DNA of 64,000 nucleotides from Listeria rocourtiae FSL F6-920 (GTDB lineage: Bacteria; Bacillota; Bacilli; Lactobacillales; Listeriaceae): positions 1 to 64,000 of the forward strand of contig NZ_AODK01000003.1 of assembly GCF_000525975.1 (NCBI RefSeq), in the 5' to 3' direction. Of this stretch, positions 17,149-28,727 are shown piece after piece; within the stretch, counting starts at the first letter, position 1; each line of letters opens with the position of its first letter. Made by a program: the position numbers and the translations under genes. The notes beneath the pieces are model-generated. The model saw only the letters and a list, made by a program, of their open reading frames with translations, ran no database searches and had not been told where the DNA came from.

Positions 17149-18114
17149 TCATTCCTTTTCTTTCAAATTCATCAGAATCTGTAATAATGTATTCGTCACT
17201 TTATCCGCAGCATGTCTAACTAATCCACCCTCCGTAGAAAGCAAATCACCAGCAATGACATTAATATTTAACTCATGATCCTTCTCAAAATTCTGCTCAA
17301 CCTGCATGACGTCATCAGGGAACATCAAATGTCGTGGTACATCGGCTGTATTGATCATCATCGCGTCAATAATCGGCCGTCCCACATGGTTCAAAATCAC
17401 CTGTGCATGGTCGGCATCTGTGAAGAAATCCGTTTCCCCAACTTGCGTCAAGATATTACAGATATAAACTTTGTAAGCTTTACTTTCAAAAATTGCATCC
17501 TGTAAATCCTGCACCAACAAACTTGGTAAAATACTTGTGTATAAACTTCCCGGTCCCAGCACGATCAAATCCGCATCATGAATCGCCTCAATCGCAGCAG
17601 GCAAAGCTTTCACATCCGCCGGCGTAATGAACACACGGTCAATTGGCTGACCCTGCATCGGAATCGCCGACTCGCCCTGCACAAGCGAGCCGTCTTCCAT
17701 CACCGCATTCAAAATCAGCGGTCGATCCGTTGCCGGAATCACTTTTCCACGAATCCGCATTGCTTTACCCAAAACCTCAATCGCATCCACGTAACTATCA
17801 TTCAGTTGCGATAACGCGGTCAAGATCAGGTTCCCAATCACATGCCCCGACAAATCACCTTCCACTTTAAAACGATATTGCATCAAAGCTTCCATTCGTG
17901 GATCCGTATTCGACAGCGCAACCATCACGTTTCTAATATCACCAGGTGGCAATACATCCATTTGTTCACGAATCTTGCCCGAACTCCCGCCATCATCGGC
18001 AACCGTGACAATCGCAGTCAAATCAATGGGTTGTTTTTTCAAGCCTCGCAGTATGACTGGTAAACCTGTCCCACCACCAATCACGACCACTTTCGGCTTT
18101 TGTGTCGTTGCCAT
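17149..18114 (-). CDS. yvcK: YvcK/GlmR, UDP-GlcNAc-linked regulator of cell-wall precursor flux
   Basis: A 321-residue CofD-like fold. The N-terminal VVIGGGTGLPVILRGLK nucleotide-sugar motif and VADDGGSSGKIRE are diagnostic, and DIRNVMVALSN follows. Homologues bind UDP-GlcNAc and are needed for growth on gluconeogenic carbon. In Listeria the protein supports envelope integrity. It starts right after rapZ with almost no gap. Confidence 0.96.
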   Translation of the reverse strand: MATTQKPKVVVIGGGTGLPVILRGLKKQPIDLTAIVTVADDGGSSGKIREQMDVLPPGDIRNVMVALSNTDPRMEALMQYRFKVEGDLSGHVIGNLILTALSQLNDSYVDAIEVLGKAMRIRGKVIPATDRPLILNAVMEDGSLVQGESAIPMQGQPIDRVFITPADVKALPAAIEAIHDADLIVLGPGSLYTSILPSLLVQDLQDAIFESKAYKVYICNILTQVGETDFFTDADHAQVILNHVGRPIIDAMMINTADVPRHLMFPDDVMQVEQNFEKDHELNINVIAGDLLSTEGGLVRHAADKVTNTLLQILMNLKEKE

Positions 18115-18115
18115 C

Positions 18116-18991
18116 TCACTTGCCCTTTCTACGCTTCATATCACGATGCGAGATTTGCGTCTCATATTTCGTCTTCAAATTGTTGCCAACGTACTCCGAA
18201 AGCGCCACAGATCGGTGCTGGCCACCAGTACACCCGATTGCAATCACCAACTGCGTCTTTCCTTCCCGTTTATAATACGGCAATGTAAACAAGACCATGT
18301 CCATCAGCTTATTCAAGAAAGTCTCCGTCTCCGGCCATTTCATCACATAATTATAAACATCCTTATCAAGTCCAGTCAGTGGACGCATCTTATCGATATA
18401 GTGAGGGTTCGGCAAAAAGCGCACATCAAACACTAAATCCGCATCGATTGGCAAACCATATTTAAAACCAAACGACATCACCTGCACATTGAAAACTTCC
18501 CGGTCACTTGTTTGAAACTCATTATTCATCCGTTCCCGAAGCTCACGTGGCGCCAATGTTGACGTATTAATCACGAGCTGCGAACGCCCCTTCAAATCCT
18601 CTAACAAATCTCGCTCTTGCTTAATTCCTTCTAGCACCGAGCCATTTGGCTCAAGTGGGTGATGACGACGCGTTTCCTTATAACGAGACACCAAAACCTG
18701 GTCATCCGCATCCAAGAACAACATTTTCGTCGTAATAAAAGACGTATTATCCAACTCATCAAGCGCTGGTTGAATGGAATCAAAAAACTCGCGTCCCCGC
18801 AAATCCATCACGAGCGCGATTTTATTCATTTTGCCAGATTCCTTCATTAATTCCCAGAACTTCGGCAACAAGCTTGGCGGTAAATTATCCACACAAAAGT
18901 ATCCCATATCTTCCAAAGATTGCATTGCAACAGTCTTACCTGCCCCACTCATTCCTGTAATAATTACTAATTGCAAATGATTCGTTGCCAT
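18116..18991 (-). CDS. rapZ: RNase adapter/nucleotide-binding protein RapZ (YvcJ)
   Basis: A 291-residue P-loop protein. The Walker [19 protein letters not shown] is at the start, and the C-terminal domain has [19 protein letters not shown]. It hydrolyses nucleotides. In E. coli the homologue steers small-RNA decay controlling GlmS; in Firmicutes the role is less defined. It is first in the rapZ-yvcK-whiA operon, read leftward from about 19000. Confidence 0.95.
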   Translation of the reverse strand: MATNHLQLVIITGMSGAGKTVAMQSLEDMGYFCVDNLPPSLLPKFWELMKESGKMNKIALVMDLRGREFFDSIQPALDELDNTSFITTKMLFLDADDQVLVSRYKETRRHHPLEPNGSVLEGIKQERDLLEDLKGRSQLVINTSTLAPRELRERMNNEFQTSDREVFNVQVMSFGFKYGLPIDADLVFDVRFLPNPHYIDKMRPLTGLDKDVYNYVMKWPETETFLNKLMDMVLFTLPYYKREGKTQLVIAIGCTGGQHRSVALSEYVGNNLKTKYETQISHRDMKRRKGK

Positions 18992-19194
18992 CTATAGCCC
19001 AACCTTTCCTATCTCAAAAAGTAGTTCCATTCTGCGTTCTCAAGCTACTTTCTATGTTACTAATATACACTCCCATTTTACCATACCGCCCATCAAAAAC
19101 CTAACAAAGTAAATCAGCCGGGCGTTTCATTTTTATTGAAAAAATGATCATAACCGCAATAAAGAGACCAAGACAAAACATATTTCAGCACAAA

Positions 19195-19526
19195 ATAAGC
19201 AAGATATCACGATTCCCTTTTTTCGGGTAAGACGTAAATCTTGCTTCACACAAATCGAGCGAAAGCGTTTGTATTCCAGGGATTCGGCAGAATGAGGATG
19301 GCAAACTCATTCCATTCCTTTGCATATTGTGGTTCCAATTCGCTTTGCTTCAAAGAACCACAACAAAGCGGAGCATACTGGCGTATGTGATGACTGAAAG
19401 CAGGAAGAGGGTAGTTTCCTCGACCATGCAAGAAGTTAAGCGTAGCAAGTATTGCGTAGCAGAACCGGAAGTCTGCCGAATCCCTGGAATGCGAGCGCTT
19501 GTCGCCGATTTATTTGGGTTACGGTC
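19195..19526. repeat. Dispersed palindromic intergenic element, copy 1 (long)
   Basis: A 330-bp stretch between rapZ and lipA. The left part is a hairpin (AGCAAGAT with ATCTTGCT). Then a 19-bp perfect inverted repeat (19273-19291 and 19472-19490) brackets a core of about 180 bp. Outer ends ACACAAATCGAGCG and CGCCGATTTATTTGGGT recur at two other places in the window. There is no credible gene inside. The right end lies next to the lipA stop, so it may also serve as its terminator region. Confidence 0.8.
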
Positions 19527-19538
19527 CAGCCCTCTTTC

Positions 19539-20442
19539 TTATAAGCCAGCTTGTTCCCGTCTTTTTTTTCGCAGCTGCATTCACCTGTTCATCCGCATGA
19601 TAACTTGAACGAACCATTGGACCTGACTCACAATGAATAAATCCTTTTTTCCGAGCAATCCGTTTTAACTCCCGAAATTCACGAGGATCATAGTAACGCT
19701 CCACAGGATAGTGCTTTTTCGATGGTTGCAAATACTGCCCAATCGTCAAAATTTCAACACCATGCGCCAACAAGTCATCCATTGTTTCCAAAAGTTCTTC
19801 GCGCGTCTCACCAAGACCAACCATGATGCTCGACTTCGTTGGCAAATCAGGCTCCATATCCCGAACTCGTTGCAACAATTCAAGTGACCGATCATACGTC
19901 GCGCGATGCCGAACTTGTGGCGTCAACCTTCTCACCGTCTCAATATTGTGATTGAAAATATCCGGTTTCGCATCAAGCAACGTTTTTAAACTCTCATAAT
20001 CACCCTTCATATCCGATGGCAAAACTTCCACCGTCGTATGTGGCATTCGATATCGAATCGCATTCACCGTATTCGCAAATACCTGCGATCCGCCATCTGC
20101 CAAATCATCCCGCGCAACTGCCGTGATTACTACATGACGCAATCCCATTGCTGCCACAGAATCCGCAACACGCTTCGGCTCACCTAAATCCAAATGCGTC
20201 GGAGCACCCGTTGTCACCGCACAAAAACGACAAGCCCGCGTACAAATATCACCAAGTATCATGAACGTCGCCGTTTTGCGCTCTCCAAAACACTCCTGAA
20301 TATTCGGGCACTTCGCCTCCTCACACACCGTATGCAAATGATTCTCCCGCAAATTGCTCTTCACCGCTTTGAAACTCTCACTATTCGTAATCTTAATCTT
20401 CAACCAATCCGGTTTCCGAACATGTTCCCTCTTCTTTTCCAA
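19539..20442 (-). CDS. lipA: Lipoyl synthase LipA
   Basis: A radical-SAM enzyme that inserts two sulfurs into octanoyl groups on E2/GcvH. The auxiliary cluster motif is [12 protein letters not shown] and the radical-SAM motif CTRACRFC; the C-terminal [10 protein letters not shown] is also conserved. The start is a TTG (20442) with AAAGGGG 9 nt upstream. An overlapping ATG is in the wrong frame. As given, the tail runs to 19519. Removing one base from the T8 run at 19562-19569 gives a C-terminus [10 protein letters not shown] and a stop at 19539, more like Bacillus LipA. It follows lipM by 15 nt. Confidence 0.94.
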
Positions 20443-20457
20443 ACATAAAATCCCCTT

Positions 20458-21276
20458 TCATCGCGAAAATAAATAACTTTCCCGTCTAAATTTCTCCTCC
20501 GCGAGCTCATGAATCTCACTCCACTGCTCATCCGTCAACGAAAAATGCTCAAACGCCACATCAAAAATCTCCGTAAACCCTTCCTGGAAAGCCTCTTTCA
20601 TCTCATTTAGCGGGATCTCTCTACCAATCAAATCAAAAATTCCCGCCGCTTTCCCGCCAAAAGCACGCAGCATCCGTTCCTTCAAACGCTCATTTTCAAA
20701 CACGAACAAATCAAACAATTCAACCGCATTCATATGTAGTGGAATCGACCCGTGTTGCAATAAAACCCCTTCCTGCCGCGCCTGCGCACTACCAATCACC
20801 TTTTTACCATCCAATGTAATTTCATACCAAGACGGCTCTTCAAAGCAAATTGCCGTTCCACCTGGTTGCATCTTCTCTTCTGGTACCGCAAAATTCGCAT
20901 CAATAGCTAGTTTTTGCAGGCCACATAGCAAAGCTTCAGAAATCAATTTATGCGCGTCTTTTATCGTTTTTGGAACACACCGATGATTCTCTGCAATCAC
21001 AAAACTATATGTTAATTCATCATCGTGCAACACCGCTTGACCACCAGTTGGTCGCCGCACCAGCCTAAATCCATGTTTTTCAACTGCCTCACGATCAATT
21101 TTTCCTTCAGTACGCTGAAAATATCCAACCGAAAGTCCCGCTGGTGTCCAGCCATAAAATCGTAAAACAGGCGGAATCAGCCCAGCCCGATGCCATTCCA
21201 TTAACTTCTCATCCACCGCCATATTCACTGCTGGATCAAGCTTTCGTTGGTCTAGCAGTAACCATTTTTCTCTCAT
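20458..21276 (-). CDS. lipM: Octanoyl-[GcvH]:protein N-octanoyltransferase LipM
   Basis: A cofactor-transferase fold of about 272 residues. RRPTGGQAVLHDDELTYS and GKKVIGSAQARQ are the ligand and Lys signatures. The Cys in AICFEEPSWYE fits the acyl-enzyme Cys of Bacillus LipM rather than an ATP-using ligase. The start is ATG 21276, with GGAG upstream; the earlier ATG has no good ribosome site. With lipA downstream, this gives the octanoyl transfer and sulfur insertion steps of lipoate synthesis. L. monocytogenes is known to scavenge lipoate and lacks these genes. Confidence 0.9.
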   Translation of the reverse strand: MREKWLLLDQRKLDPAVNMAVDEKLMEWHRAGLIPPVLRFYGWTPAGLSVGYFQRTEGKIDREAVEKHGFRLVRRPTGGQAVLHDDELTYSFVIAENHRCVPKTIKDAHKLISEALLCGLQKLAIDANFAVPEEKMQPGGTAICFEEPSWYEITLDGKKVIGSAQARQEGVLLQHGSIPLHMNAVELFDLFVFENERLKERMLRAFGGKAAGIFDLIGREIPLNEMKEAFQEGFTEIFDVAFEHFSLTDEQWSEIHELAEEKFRRESYLFSR

Positions 21277-21401
21277 CACCTTCGTCTCCTTCATGAAAAG
21301 CGCATACTACTTGAATTTTATCTTGTAACCTTTATACTAAGAAAGAATGCGCTATCTTTCAAATGACTATTCGCATAAATTGATCAATGAGGTGATGTAA
21401 T

Positions 21402-22241
21402 ATGGAACTCGGAAAAAGTATTAAATACTTGCGAACAAACTTAGAACTCACTCAAAAACAGCTAGCAGAAGGCATCTGTTCCCAAAGCTTACTTAGTCGT
21501 GTCGAACAAGGTCTAGAAATTCCAAGCGTCATCATCGTCCACAACATCTGCCAAAAACTAGACATCACAATAGACACACTCCTCTCCACATCCCAACTAG
21601 ATTCACCGTTTATCCAATTAAAAAAAGAGCTACAAGAGCTCTTCCTTAGTCACGATTTTGAAACATTATACGCCAGCCTACATAAAAAAACACTTGCTCT
21701 ATTCGAAACCCACTCCCAAGCAACGCATTATTATTTCTATCTCGGAGTCTGCGAGCTTCTCTACAAACATCATCCCCAAAATGCGATTCAACACTTAGAA
21801 GAGGCGCTCCTGCTAAACGCTCAGCGCACCACAACACACGAAACCTTGATTCACAGCTATTTGATGCTCGCCTATTTTGAAGACAATAATGATATCAATG
21901 CCCTCAAACAACTGAATCAATGCTTACTTTTTCTACATAAACCAGTGGAGGCTTTCCCATTGATGCCGACTATTTACTTAAATATCGCGCGCGCTTACGC
22001 AAACCAAGCGGAAAACCTGACGGCCATCGAATATCTGCATCTCGGCATCTCCTGTTGCCAAAAACAGAATAGTACCTTCCAACTAAGCCATCTGTTTTTC
22101 GAACTCGGCGTCCTTTTTATAAAAACGAATCGAAAACAAAGCGGCATTCGGAAAATCAAGTTTAGCTTGGAGCTCTCATCCTACCTTGATGAACAATTCG
22201 TCACCGCCGACCTCACGAAGCGCCGCAAGCTTTTATATTAA
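21402..22241 (+). CDS. HTH-TPR transcriptional regulator (RNPP/Rgg-like)
   Basis: 279 residues. The N-terminal Xre-type helix-turn-helix (LGKSIKYLRTNLELTQKQLAE and SLLSRVEQGLEIPS) covers about residues 1-65. The rest is helical with tetratricopeptide-like repeats (YFYLGVCELLY, YLNIARAYANQ). This layout is that of PlcR/Rgg-type regulators, some of which bind small exported peptides. No peptide gene is evident beside it. It is divergent from lipM-lipA, with about 125 bp between, so it might control that pair, but nothing shows it directly. Confidence 0.8.
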   Translation: MELGKSIKYLRTNLELTQKQLAEGICSQSLLSRVEQGLEIPSVIIVHNICQKLDITIDTLLSTSQLDSPFIQLKKELQELFLSHDFETLYASLHKKTLALFETHSQATHYYFYLGVCELLYKHHPQNAIQHLEEALLLNAQRTTTHETLIHSYLMLAYFEDNNDINALKQLNQCLLFLHKPVEAFPLMPTIYLNIARAYANQAENLTAIEYLHLGISCCQKQNSTFQLSHLFFELGVLFIKTNRKQSGIRKIKFSLELSSYLDEQFVTADLTKRRKLLY

Positions 22242-22267
22242 ATATGCGGATAATCATAATGATATAC

Positions 22268-22308
22268 AAAAAATCGCCAAACTAGTTTCCCAGTAAGGCG
22301 ATTTTTTA
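22268..22308. terminator. Bidirectional terminator
   Basis: AAAATCGCC pairs with GGCGATTTT around an 18-base loop, with A and T runs outside. It separates the converging HTH-TPR regulator and pgcA. Confidence 0.88.
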
Positions 22309-24039
22309 CTATTTCTCAACAATTTTCAGCAAACCTTCACGAACGCGTTTTAATTTCTCCGTCGCGGCCGCTTCGGTTTCTCCCTTTATACTAAAGTAAA
22401 ACTTGATTTTCGGCTCTGTTCCAGAAGGGCGAAGGCAGAACCATGATCCGTCTTCCAGGAAGCATTTGATAACATTCGACTTCGACATATCAATCGTTTC
22501 CTTCTTATCGTCATCCAGATAGTGGCGCTCGCTCAATTGATAGTCCTCTACTTTAGCAATCTTCTCACCGCCCATTGCTTCTGGCATCGATGCTCGGAAT
22601 GATTTCATAATATCACTAATTTGCTCAGAGCCGTCTTTCCCACTCATCGTCAAAGAAACCAAATCTTCTTTAAAATAACCAAATTGCTCATAGATTTTTT
22701 CTAAATCCTCAGCTAGCGTTTTTCCAGCCTGTTTGCTGTCAAGCGCTACCTCACAAATGGCAAGTAGTGCTTGAATCGCATCTTTATCACGCGTAAACGG
22801 CTTCACCATGAAACCATTACTTTCTTCATATCCAAACTCATACGTATATGAGCCAGTCGTTTCGAAGTTATGAATTTGCTCCGCGATAAACTTAAATCCA
22901 GTCAAAACTTCAATCATTTTCACATCAAAATGTTTTGCAATGACAGTTCCCAAATCAGACGTAACAATCGATTTTAAAACCGCAGCATTTTTTGGTAGCT
23001 CATTTTGTGCTTTTTTCTGCTTCAATAAATAATGTAAAATTAGCGCGCCAATCTGATTACCGCTAAGCACATCATATTTTCCTGATTTCGTTCGAACCAC
23101 AACACCGAGACGATCCGCATCAGGGTCTGTTCCAATGAGTAAATCGGCATCGTACTTCTCGCCATAACCAATTGCAACTTCAAACGCTTCCCGATTTTCC
23201 GGATTTGGTGATTTTACTGTTGTAAAGTTAGGATCAGGCTCAAACTGCTCGGCAACTTGAATCACATTTGTGAAACCAACGCTCTCTAGCGCCTTCAATC
23301 CTAGCATACCACCTGTCCCATGAAGCGGTGTGAAAACAATTTTCAAATCCTTACCGTGTTTTTCAACAAGTTCATTGTTCACGACTACTGTTTTTACAGC
23401 TTCTAAATATGGCGTATCCACTTTCTCACTAATCACATCCAGCATCCCATCCGCAATCAGCTTCTCCTTGTCGGCCACTTTCACGGCAAAAATATCATCA
23501 ATCTCATCAATATAACGCGTCACAGCATCCGCACCATGTGGCGGCATTTGTCCACCGTCTTCTCCGTAAACCTTGTATCCATTGTACTCCGCAGGGTTAT
23601 GACTCGCTGTAATCACAATACCGCTAAACGTATTCAAAAAACGCACTGCATACGACAATTCTGGCGTCGGGCGAAGCGTCTCAAACACATAACTTTTAAT
23701 GCCATGGTACCCAAGTACACGTGCCGATTCATAGGCAAACTCCGTCGACATATGGCGGCAATCATACGCAATAACAACGCCGCGTTTCTTCGCTTCTTCT
23801 CCATTCTCAGCAACATAACGTGCCAAACCTTCCGAAGCCTTGCGAATCGTATAAATATTCATTCGGTTCGTTCCAGCGCCTAACACACCACGCATCCCCG
23901 CCGTACCAAATTCCATATTGCGGTAAAAACTATCCTCCAACACTTTCTCGTCTTTCTCTCCATGCAACGCCTCTTTCAAACCCGCTTCCAACGCCTCATT
24001 TGCCAACCATTTCTGATACTCTTCTCTCCACTGCATCAT
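22309..24039 (-). CDS. pgcA: Alpha-phosphoglucomutase PgcA
   Basis: A 576-residue phosphohexomutase, full length. Features in order: GTAGMRGVLGAGTNRMN, the catalytic Ser loop ITASHNPAEYNGYKVY, the metal-binding loop GTDPDADRLG, the sugar-binding GYEESNGFM, and the phosphate-binding RPSGTEPKIKFY. It interconverts glucose-1-P and glucose-6-P, feeding UDP-glucose synthesis and draining the Leloir pathway. It follows the LacI-type regulator by 14 nt, so regulator and mutase are one unit next to the gal operon. Confidence 0.95.
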   Translation of the reverse strand: MMQWREEYQKWLANEALEAGLKEALHGEKDEKVLEDSFYRNMEFGTAGMRGVLGAGTNRMNIYTIRKASEGLARYVAENGEEAKKRGVVIAYDCRHMSTEFAYESARVLGYHGIKSYVFETLRPTPELSYAVRFLNTFSGIVITASHNPAEYNGYKVYGEDGGQMPPHGADAVTRYIDEIDDIFAVKVADKEKLIADGMLDVISEKVDTPYLEAVKTVVVNNELVEKHGKDLKIVFTPLHGTGGMLGLKALESVGFTNVIQVAEQFEPDPNFTTVKSPNPENREAFEVAIGYGEKYDADLLIGTDPDADRLGVVVRTKSGKYDVLSGNQIGALILHYLLKQKKAQNELPKNAAVLKSIVTSDLGTVIAKHFDVKMIEVLTGFKFIAEQIHNFETTGSYTYEFGYEESNGFMVKPFTRDKDAIQALLAICEVALDSKQAGKTLAEDLEKIYEQFGYFKEDLVSLTMSGKDGSEQISDIMKSFRASMPEAMGGEKIAKVEDYQLSERHYLDDDKKETIDMSKSNVIKCFLEDGSWFCLRPSGTEPKIKFYFSIKGETEAAATEKLKRVREGLLKIVEK

Positions 24040-24052
24040 TTTTCGCCCCTTT

Positions 24053-25066
<1,014 letters not shown>

Positions 25067-25128
25067 CTACATTCGTGAAGCATCCCCTCTATTTTATCAG
25101 GAATTGTGCAACACGTCTATTTTCAAGT

Positions 25129-25160
25129 AAAAAGGCTCGGAATACTCCATCCCTAGCCTT
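25129..25160 (-). terminator. Terminator of the gal operon
   Basis: On the minus strand AAGGCT pairs with AGCCTT, followed by T5, just after the galM stop codon. Confidence 0.8.
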
Positions 25161-25169
25161 CAAACTGTC

Positions 25170-26222
25170 TTATAATGTCTTAAATGTAAATACCGTTTCT
25201 GATTGAAAAAGCTCATCCTCCTGAATAACTGCTGAGCCAAAGCCCTCATGATTCATCGAGTCCGGTAGCCCTTGCGTCTCCATCGTCACACCCGCGTATT
25301 TCGGAGCAACCACACCATCTATCGCAAAATTTCCAGTCAACTGATTTCCAGAATAAATAACAACTGACTCACAATCTGTTCGCATTTCCACCACGCGACC
25401 ACTATTCTGATCCACTAAACGCGCGTCCGGCATCCCAGTTTCATCATGATCCAAGACAAACGCATGATCATAGCCGTTTTTGACGATTACATTTTGCGGA
25501 TGCTCACTTGTCGCACCATCCCGAAGTACACGCGACATCCGAAAATCAAATGGTGTCCCAGTCACATCAACCAGCTCCCCTGTTGGAATCGAATCTTCAC
25601 GCAAAGCTACAAAGCGACTAGAACACATCTCCAGCTCCTGATCCAAAATCGTTTGCGCCACATCCCCCGTCAAGTTAAAATAAACATGGTTCGTTGGATT
25701 AAACACCGTCTTTGCGTCCGATTTTGCCTCATACTTTATCCGCCACTCATTCGCATTGTTCAACGTATATGTCACTCGAACATCCAAATTCCCTGGAAAG
25801 CCATTCTCGCCATCTGGACTCGTCAACGAAAACACAACACCAATCGCATCCTCCGTCTCCAGCGTTTCCGAATTCCAGATCTGCTTACTGAAATTATTCG
25901 GCCCGCCGTGCAATATATTCGCTCCTTCATTTTTCGCCAGCTGATACGTCTTTCCATCCATCTCAAAGCGCGCATCACCAATCCGTCCAGCAACCCGTCC
26001 TACCAATGCACCAAAGTAAGGAGAATGCACCAAATACTCATCCAGCGTCCCAAACCCCAGCGAAACGTTCGCAAAATCCCCTTTCGCATCAGGTGCCCAT
26101 GTTTCCGTTACAATACCACCGTAATTCAACGCCCGGACACGCACACCGTGATCATTTTCCAAACAGAACTCCGTCACATCTTGCCCCTTTAATTCCCCAA
26201 ACTTTCGCTCACTTATCTTCAT
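25170..26222 (-). CDS. galM: Aldose 1-epimerase (galactose mutarotase) GalM
   Basis: 350 residues, the full galactose-mutarotase beta-sandwich. Catalytic features include NPTNHVYFNLTGD (His) and the late Glu in GVTMETQGLPDSMNH. ANILHGGPNNFSKQIW lies near the sugar site. It converts beta- to alpha-galactose for GalK. Its ATG overlaps the galT stop by 14 nt. Last gene of the galK-galE-galT-galM operon. Confidence 0.94.
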   Translation of the reverse strand: MKISERKFGELKGQDVTEFCLENDHGVRVRALNYGGIVTETWAPDAKGDFANVSLGFGTLDEYLVHSPYFGALVGRVAGRIGDARFEMDGKTYQLAKNEGANILHGGPNNFSKQIWNSETLETEDAIGVVFSLTSPDGENGFPGNLDVRVTYTLNNANEWRIKYEAKSDAKTVFNPTNHVYFNLTGDVAQTILDQELEMCSSRFVALREDSIPTGELVDVTGTPFDFRMSRVLRDGATSEHPQNVIVKNGYDHAFVLDHDETGMPDARLVDQNSGRVVEMRTDCESVVIYSGNQLTGNFAIDGVVAPKYAGVTMETQGLPDSMNHEGFGSAVIQEDELFQSETVFTFKTL

Positions 26223-27714
26223 TTTCTAATTCCTCCGTCTCTATCACCAATCTCATAAATCTATCAAACGCCCGTATCCCGTCCGGCGTATCCTTAAAAA
26301 CACCCGCATCCGTCAATACTTGCATAAACACCTTCCCGACCTCCTGTTGCAGAAAATGTTCCACCGTCTCCGCATCAAACATACCTTCCCGCTTCAAACG
26401 ATCCGCCCATTCCCGATGATAATCTGCCATCTTATTCGGCTGATCCAATAGATAAAGCGCGACTTCCTCAAGCTCGGGTTTCAAACGAGGTGGTAGCACA
26501 GCAAGCCCCATCACCTCAATCAAGCCAATATTCTCTTTCTTGATATGATGCAACTCTTGATGTGGATGAAAAAGTCCGTCCGGATGTTCCGTCGTCCTCC
26601 GATTATTCCGTAGCACCAGCGACAACTCAAATAATGAATCACAACGACTCGCAATCGGCGTAATCGTATTATGCCTCTCCTCTCCACTATACGCCAAAAC
26701 TTCAACCGATGCATCCGAATAGTTTTTCCATTTTTGCATGAGGACATCCGCAGCCTCCACAATTTCCGTCATACTCGCCGAACGCAACCGAATCACCGAC
26801 ATTGGCCATTTTACAATCTCTATCGTAACATTTGGAAAAGTTGCCCATGAATAAGTAGGGAAATCCTTATGTACAGGCGCTTTCGCCATTGCAAACGTGT
26901 GTCCTCCGCCTTGATAATGATCATGCGACAAAATGGAACCACCGACAATCGGCAAATCAGCATTTGATCCCACAAAATAATCAGGAAACTGTGCTGTAAT
27001 CGCAACCAACCGGGCAAACGTATCTCGCTCAATCACCATCGGCCGATGCTCCGCTGACAGAAAAATACAATGCTCTTCATAATACGCATATGGCGAATAC
27101 TGCAACCCCCATTCCTCATCACCAACACGCATCCTCACAATTCGATGATTCGTTCGCGCCGGAAAATCCATACGGCCAGCATAACCTTCATTCTCAACGC
27201 ACAATGCACAGACAGGATAAGCAACCGTTTTCATCATTTTCTCTAAAGCAATCTGTTTCGGATCTTTCTCTGGTTTCGACAAATTAATTGTCATTTCCAG
27301 CTCACCGTACGCTGTTTCCACCCGATATTCAATATTTTTGGCAATACTCCGCGTCTTAATATAATCGCTCGCGCAGCTAATCTTATAAAAATAATCCGTT
27401 GCCGCTCGAGGTGACCGTTCATATAATTCCCAAAATTCAGCATTTAAATCTGATGGACTTGGAACAAATAAATCCATTACCTTGCTTTGCCAAATCTCTC
27501 GTTCCGCAAGTACCGTACCAATCACACCCGATTCCACAGCCAATTCTGTCAACTGATCCAGCATTTCTAAGCGATCTGCGGCGGCATTAACTGCCACCGC
27601 ACGCTTTTCCGACCAGCCTAGCAAATCCAGCAACCGGTTCGTTATATAAATCCGATCCAATTCTGCCAATTCACCATTTTTTATTGCAACATCTACAAAC
27701 TGATCTACTATCAT
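26209..27714 (-). CDS. galT: UDP-glucose--hexose-1-phosphate uridylyltransferase GalT, Firmicute type
   Basis: 501 residues, the length of the class II GalT of Gram-positives rather than the shorter E. coli type. SPSDLNAEFWELY and ATDYFYKISCASDYIKT are near residues 120-165. A His-rich segment GGSILSHDHYQGGGHTFAM lies near the active site. It exchanges uridylyl between UDP-glucose and galactose-1-P. Twenty bases separate it from galE. Confidence 0.95.
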   Translation of the reverse strand: MIVDQFVDVAIKNGELAELDRIYITNRLLDLLGWSEKRAVAVNAAADRLEMLDQLTELAVESGVIGTVLAEREIWQSKVMDLFVPSPSDLNAEFWELYERSPRAATDYFYKISCASDYIKTRSIAKNIEYRVETAYGELEMTINLSKPEKDPKQIALEKMMKTVAYPVCALCVENEGYAGRMDFPARTNHRIVRMRVGDEEWGLQYSPYAYYEEHCIFLSAEHRPMVIERDTFARLVAITAQFPDYFVGSNADLPIVGGSILSHDHYQGGGHTFAMAKAPVHKDFPTYSWATFPNVTIEIVKWPMSVIRLRSASMTEIVEAADVLMQKWKNYSDASVEVLAYSGEERHNTITPIASRCDSLFELSLVLRNNRRTTEHPDGLFHPHQELHHIKKENIGLIEVMGLAVLPPRLKPELEEVALYLLDQPNKMADYHREWADRLKREGMFDAETVEHFLQQEVGKVFMQVLTDAGVFKDTPDGIRAFDRFMRLVIETEELENEDK

Positions 27715-27734
27715 TGTTTACACCTCATGTGTTT

Positions 27735-28724
27735 TTAGTTAGCATAACCGTTCGGATTCTTAGAGTGCCAATTCCAAGCATCCTCAATAATTTTATTCAC
27801 GTCCGTAAACTGTGGACTCCATTTCAAAACTTCTTGCGCCTTATCGCTCGAAGCAATCAGCGTACTCGGATCGCCCGCACGTCTAGGTACAATTTTCGCC
27901 GGAATCTCTTTTCCAGTAACTGTTCGAGCAGCCTCCAACATTTCCTTCACAGAAAAACCTTGGCTACTACCCAAATTGAAAATATTACTTTCGCCGCCAT
28001 TTTTTAAATACTCCAGCGCCAAAATATGCGCATCAATCAAATCGACAACATGAACGTAATCACGAATACACGTCCCGTCTTCTGTAGGGTAATCGTCACC
28101 AAATATCGATAGCTCTGAACGTTGACCAAGTGCTGTTTGCAAAATAATCGGCACTAAATGCGATTCTGGACTATGATCTTCACCAATCGTACCATCAAAT
28201 TTTGCACCCGCCACGTTGAAATAGCGCAACGCCACAAAGCGCGTATCATACGCCTTATCGCACCATTTTAGAATTTTCTCCATCATCAATTTCGTTTCAC
28301 CATAAGGGCTTTCCGGATTTGTCGGTGCATCTTCTGTAATAGGAATCACTTTTGGTTCGCCGTATGTCGCAGCCGAAGAAGAAAAAACGATATTTTTAAC
28401 GCCAAACTCCTCCATCACTTCCAGTGTGACTTGGGTTCCATACACATTATTATTAAAGTATTCCAGCGGCATTTCCACCGATTCACCAACCAATGAATTC
28501 GCCGCAAAATGAATCACGCCTTCAATTGTTTCCTTTTTGAAAACACCTTGCATGAAAGCTTTATCGCGAATATCACCTTTGTAAAATGTAGCATCCTGGT
28601 GTAAAGACTCCGCGTGACCTGTTTGTAAATTATCGACAACAACAACTTTATAACCTTTATTTACCAACTGATCCACCGCGTGTGAGCCTACATAGCCCGC
28701 GCCACCTAATACTAAAATACTCAT
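27735..28724 (-). CDS. galE: UDP-glucose 4-epimerase GalE
   Basis: A 329-residue short-chain dehydrogenase-type epimerase. The NAD-binding [16 protein letters not shown] is at the start. The catalytic Ser region [11 protein letters not shown] and the Tyr/Lys motif [12 protein letters not shown] follow, and the sugar part contains YFNVAGA. It interconverts UDP-galactose and UDP-glucose. It starts 3 nt after galK and is full length. Confidence 0.96.
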   Translation of the reverse strand: MSILVLGGAGYVGSHAVDQLVNKGYKVVVVDNLQTGHAESLHQDATFYKGDIRDKAFMQGVFKKETIEGVIHFAANSLVGESVEMPLEYFNNNVYGTQVTLEVMEEFGVKNIVFSSSAATYGEPKVIPITEDAPTNPESPYGETKLMMEKILKWCDKAYDTRFVALRYFNVAGAKFDGTIGEDHSPESHLVPIILQTALGQRSELSIFGDDYPTEDGTCIRDYVHVVDLIDAHILALEYLKNGGESNIFNLGSSQGFSVKEMLEAARTVTGKEIPAKIVPRRAGDPSTLIASSDKAQEVLKWSPQFTDVNKIIEDAWNWHSKNPNGYAN

Positions 28725-28727
28725 TTC

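Noticed and set aside
19246-19608. Short open frames inside the long palindromic element
   Set aside because: They lie on inverted-repeat DNA, lack ribosome sites and have no counterpart in the other copies.
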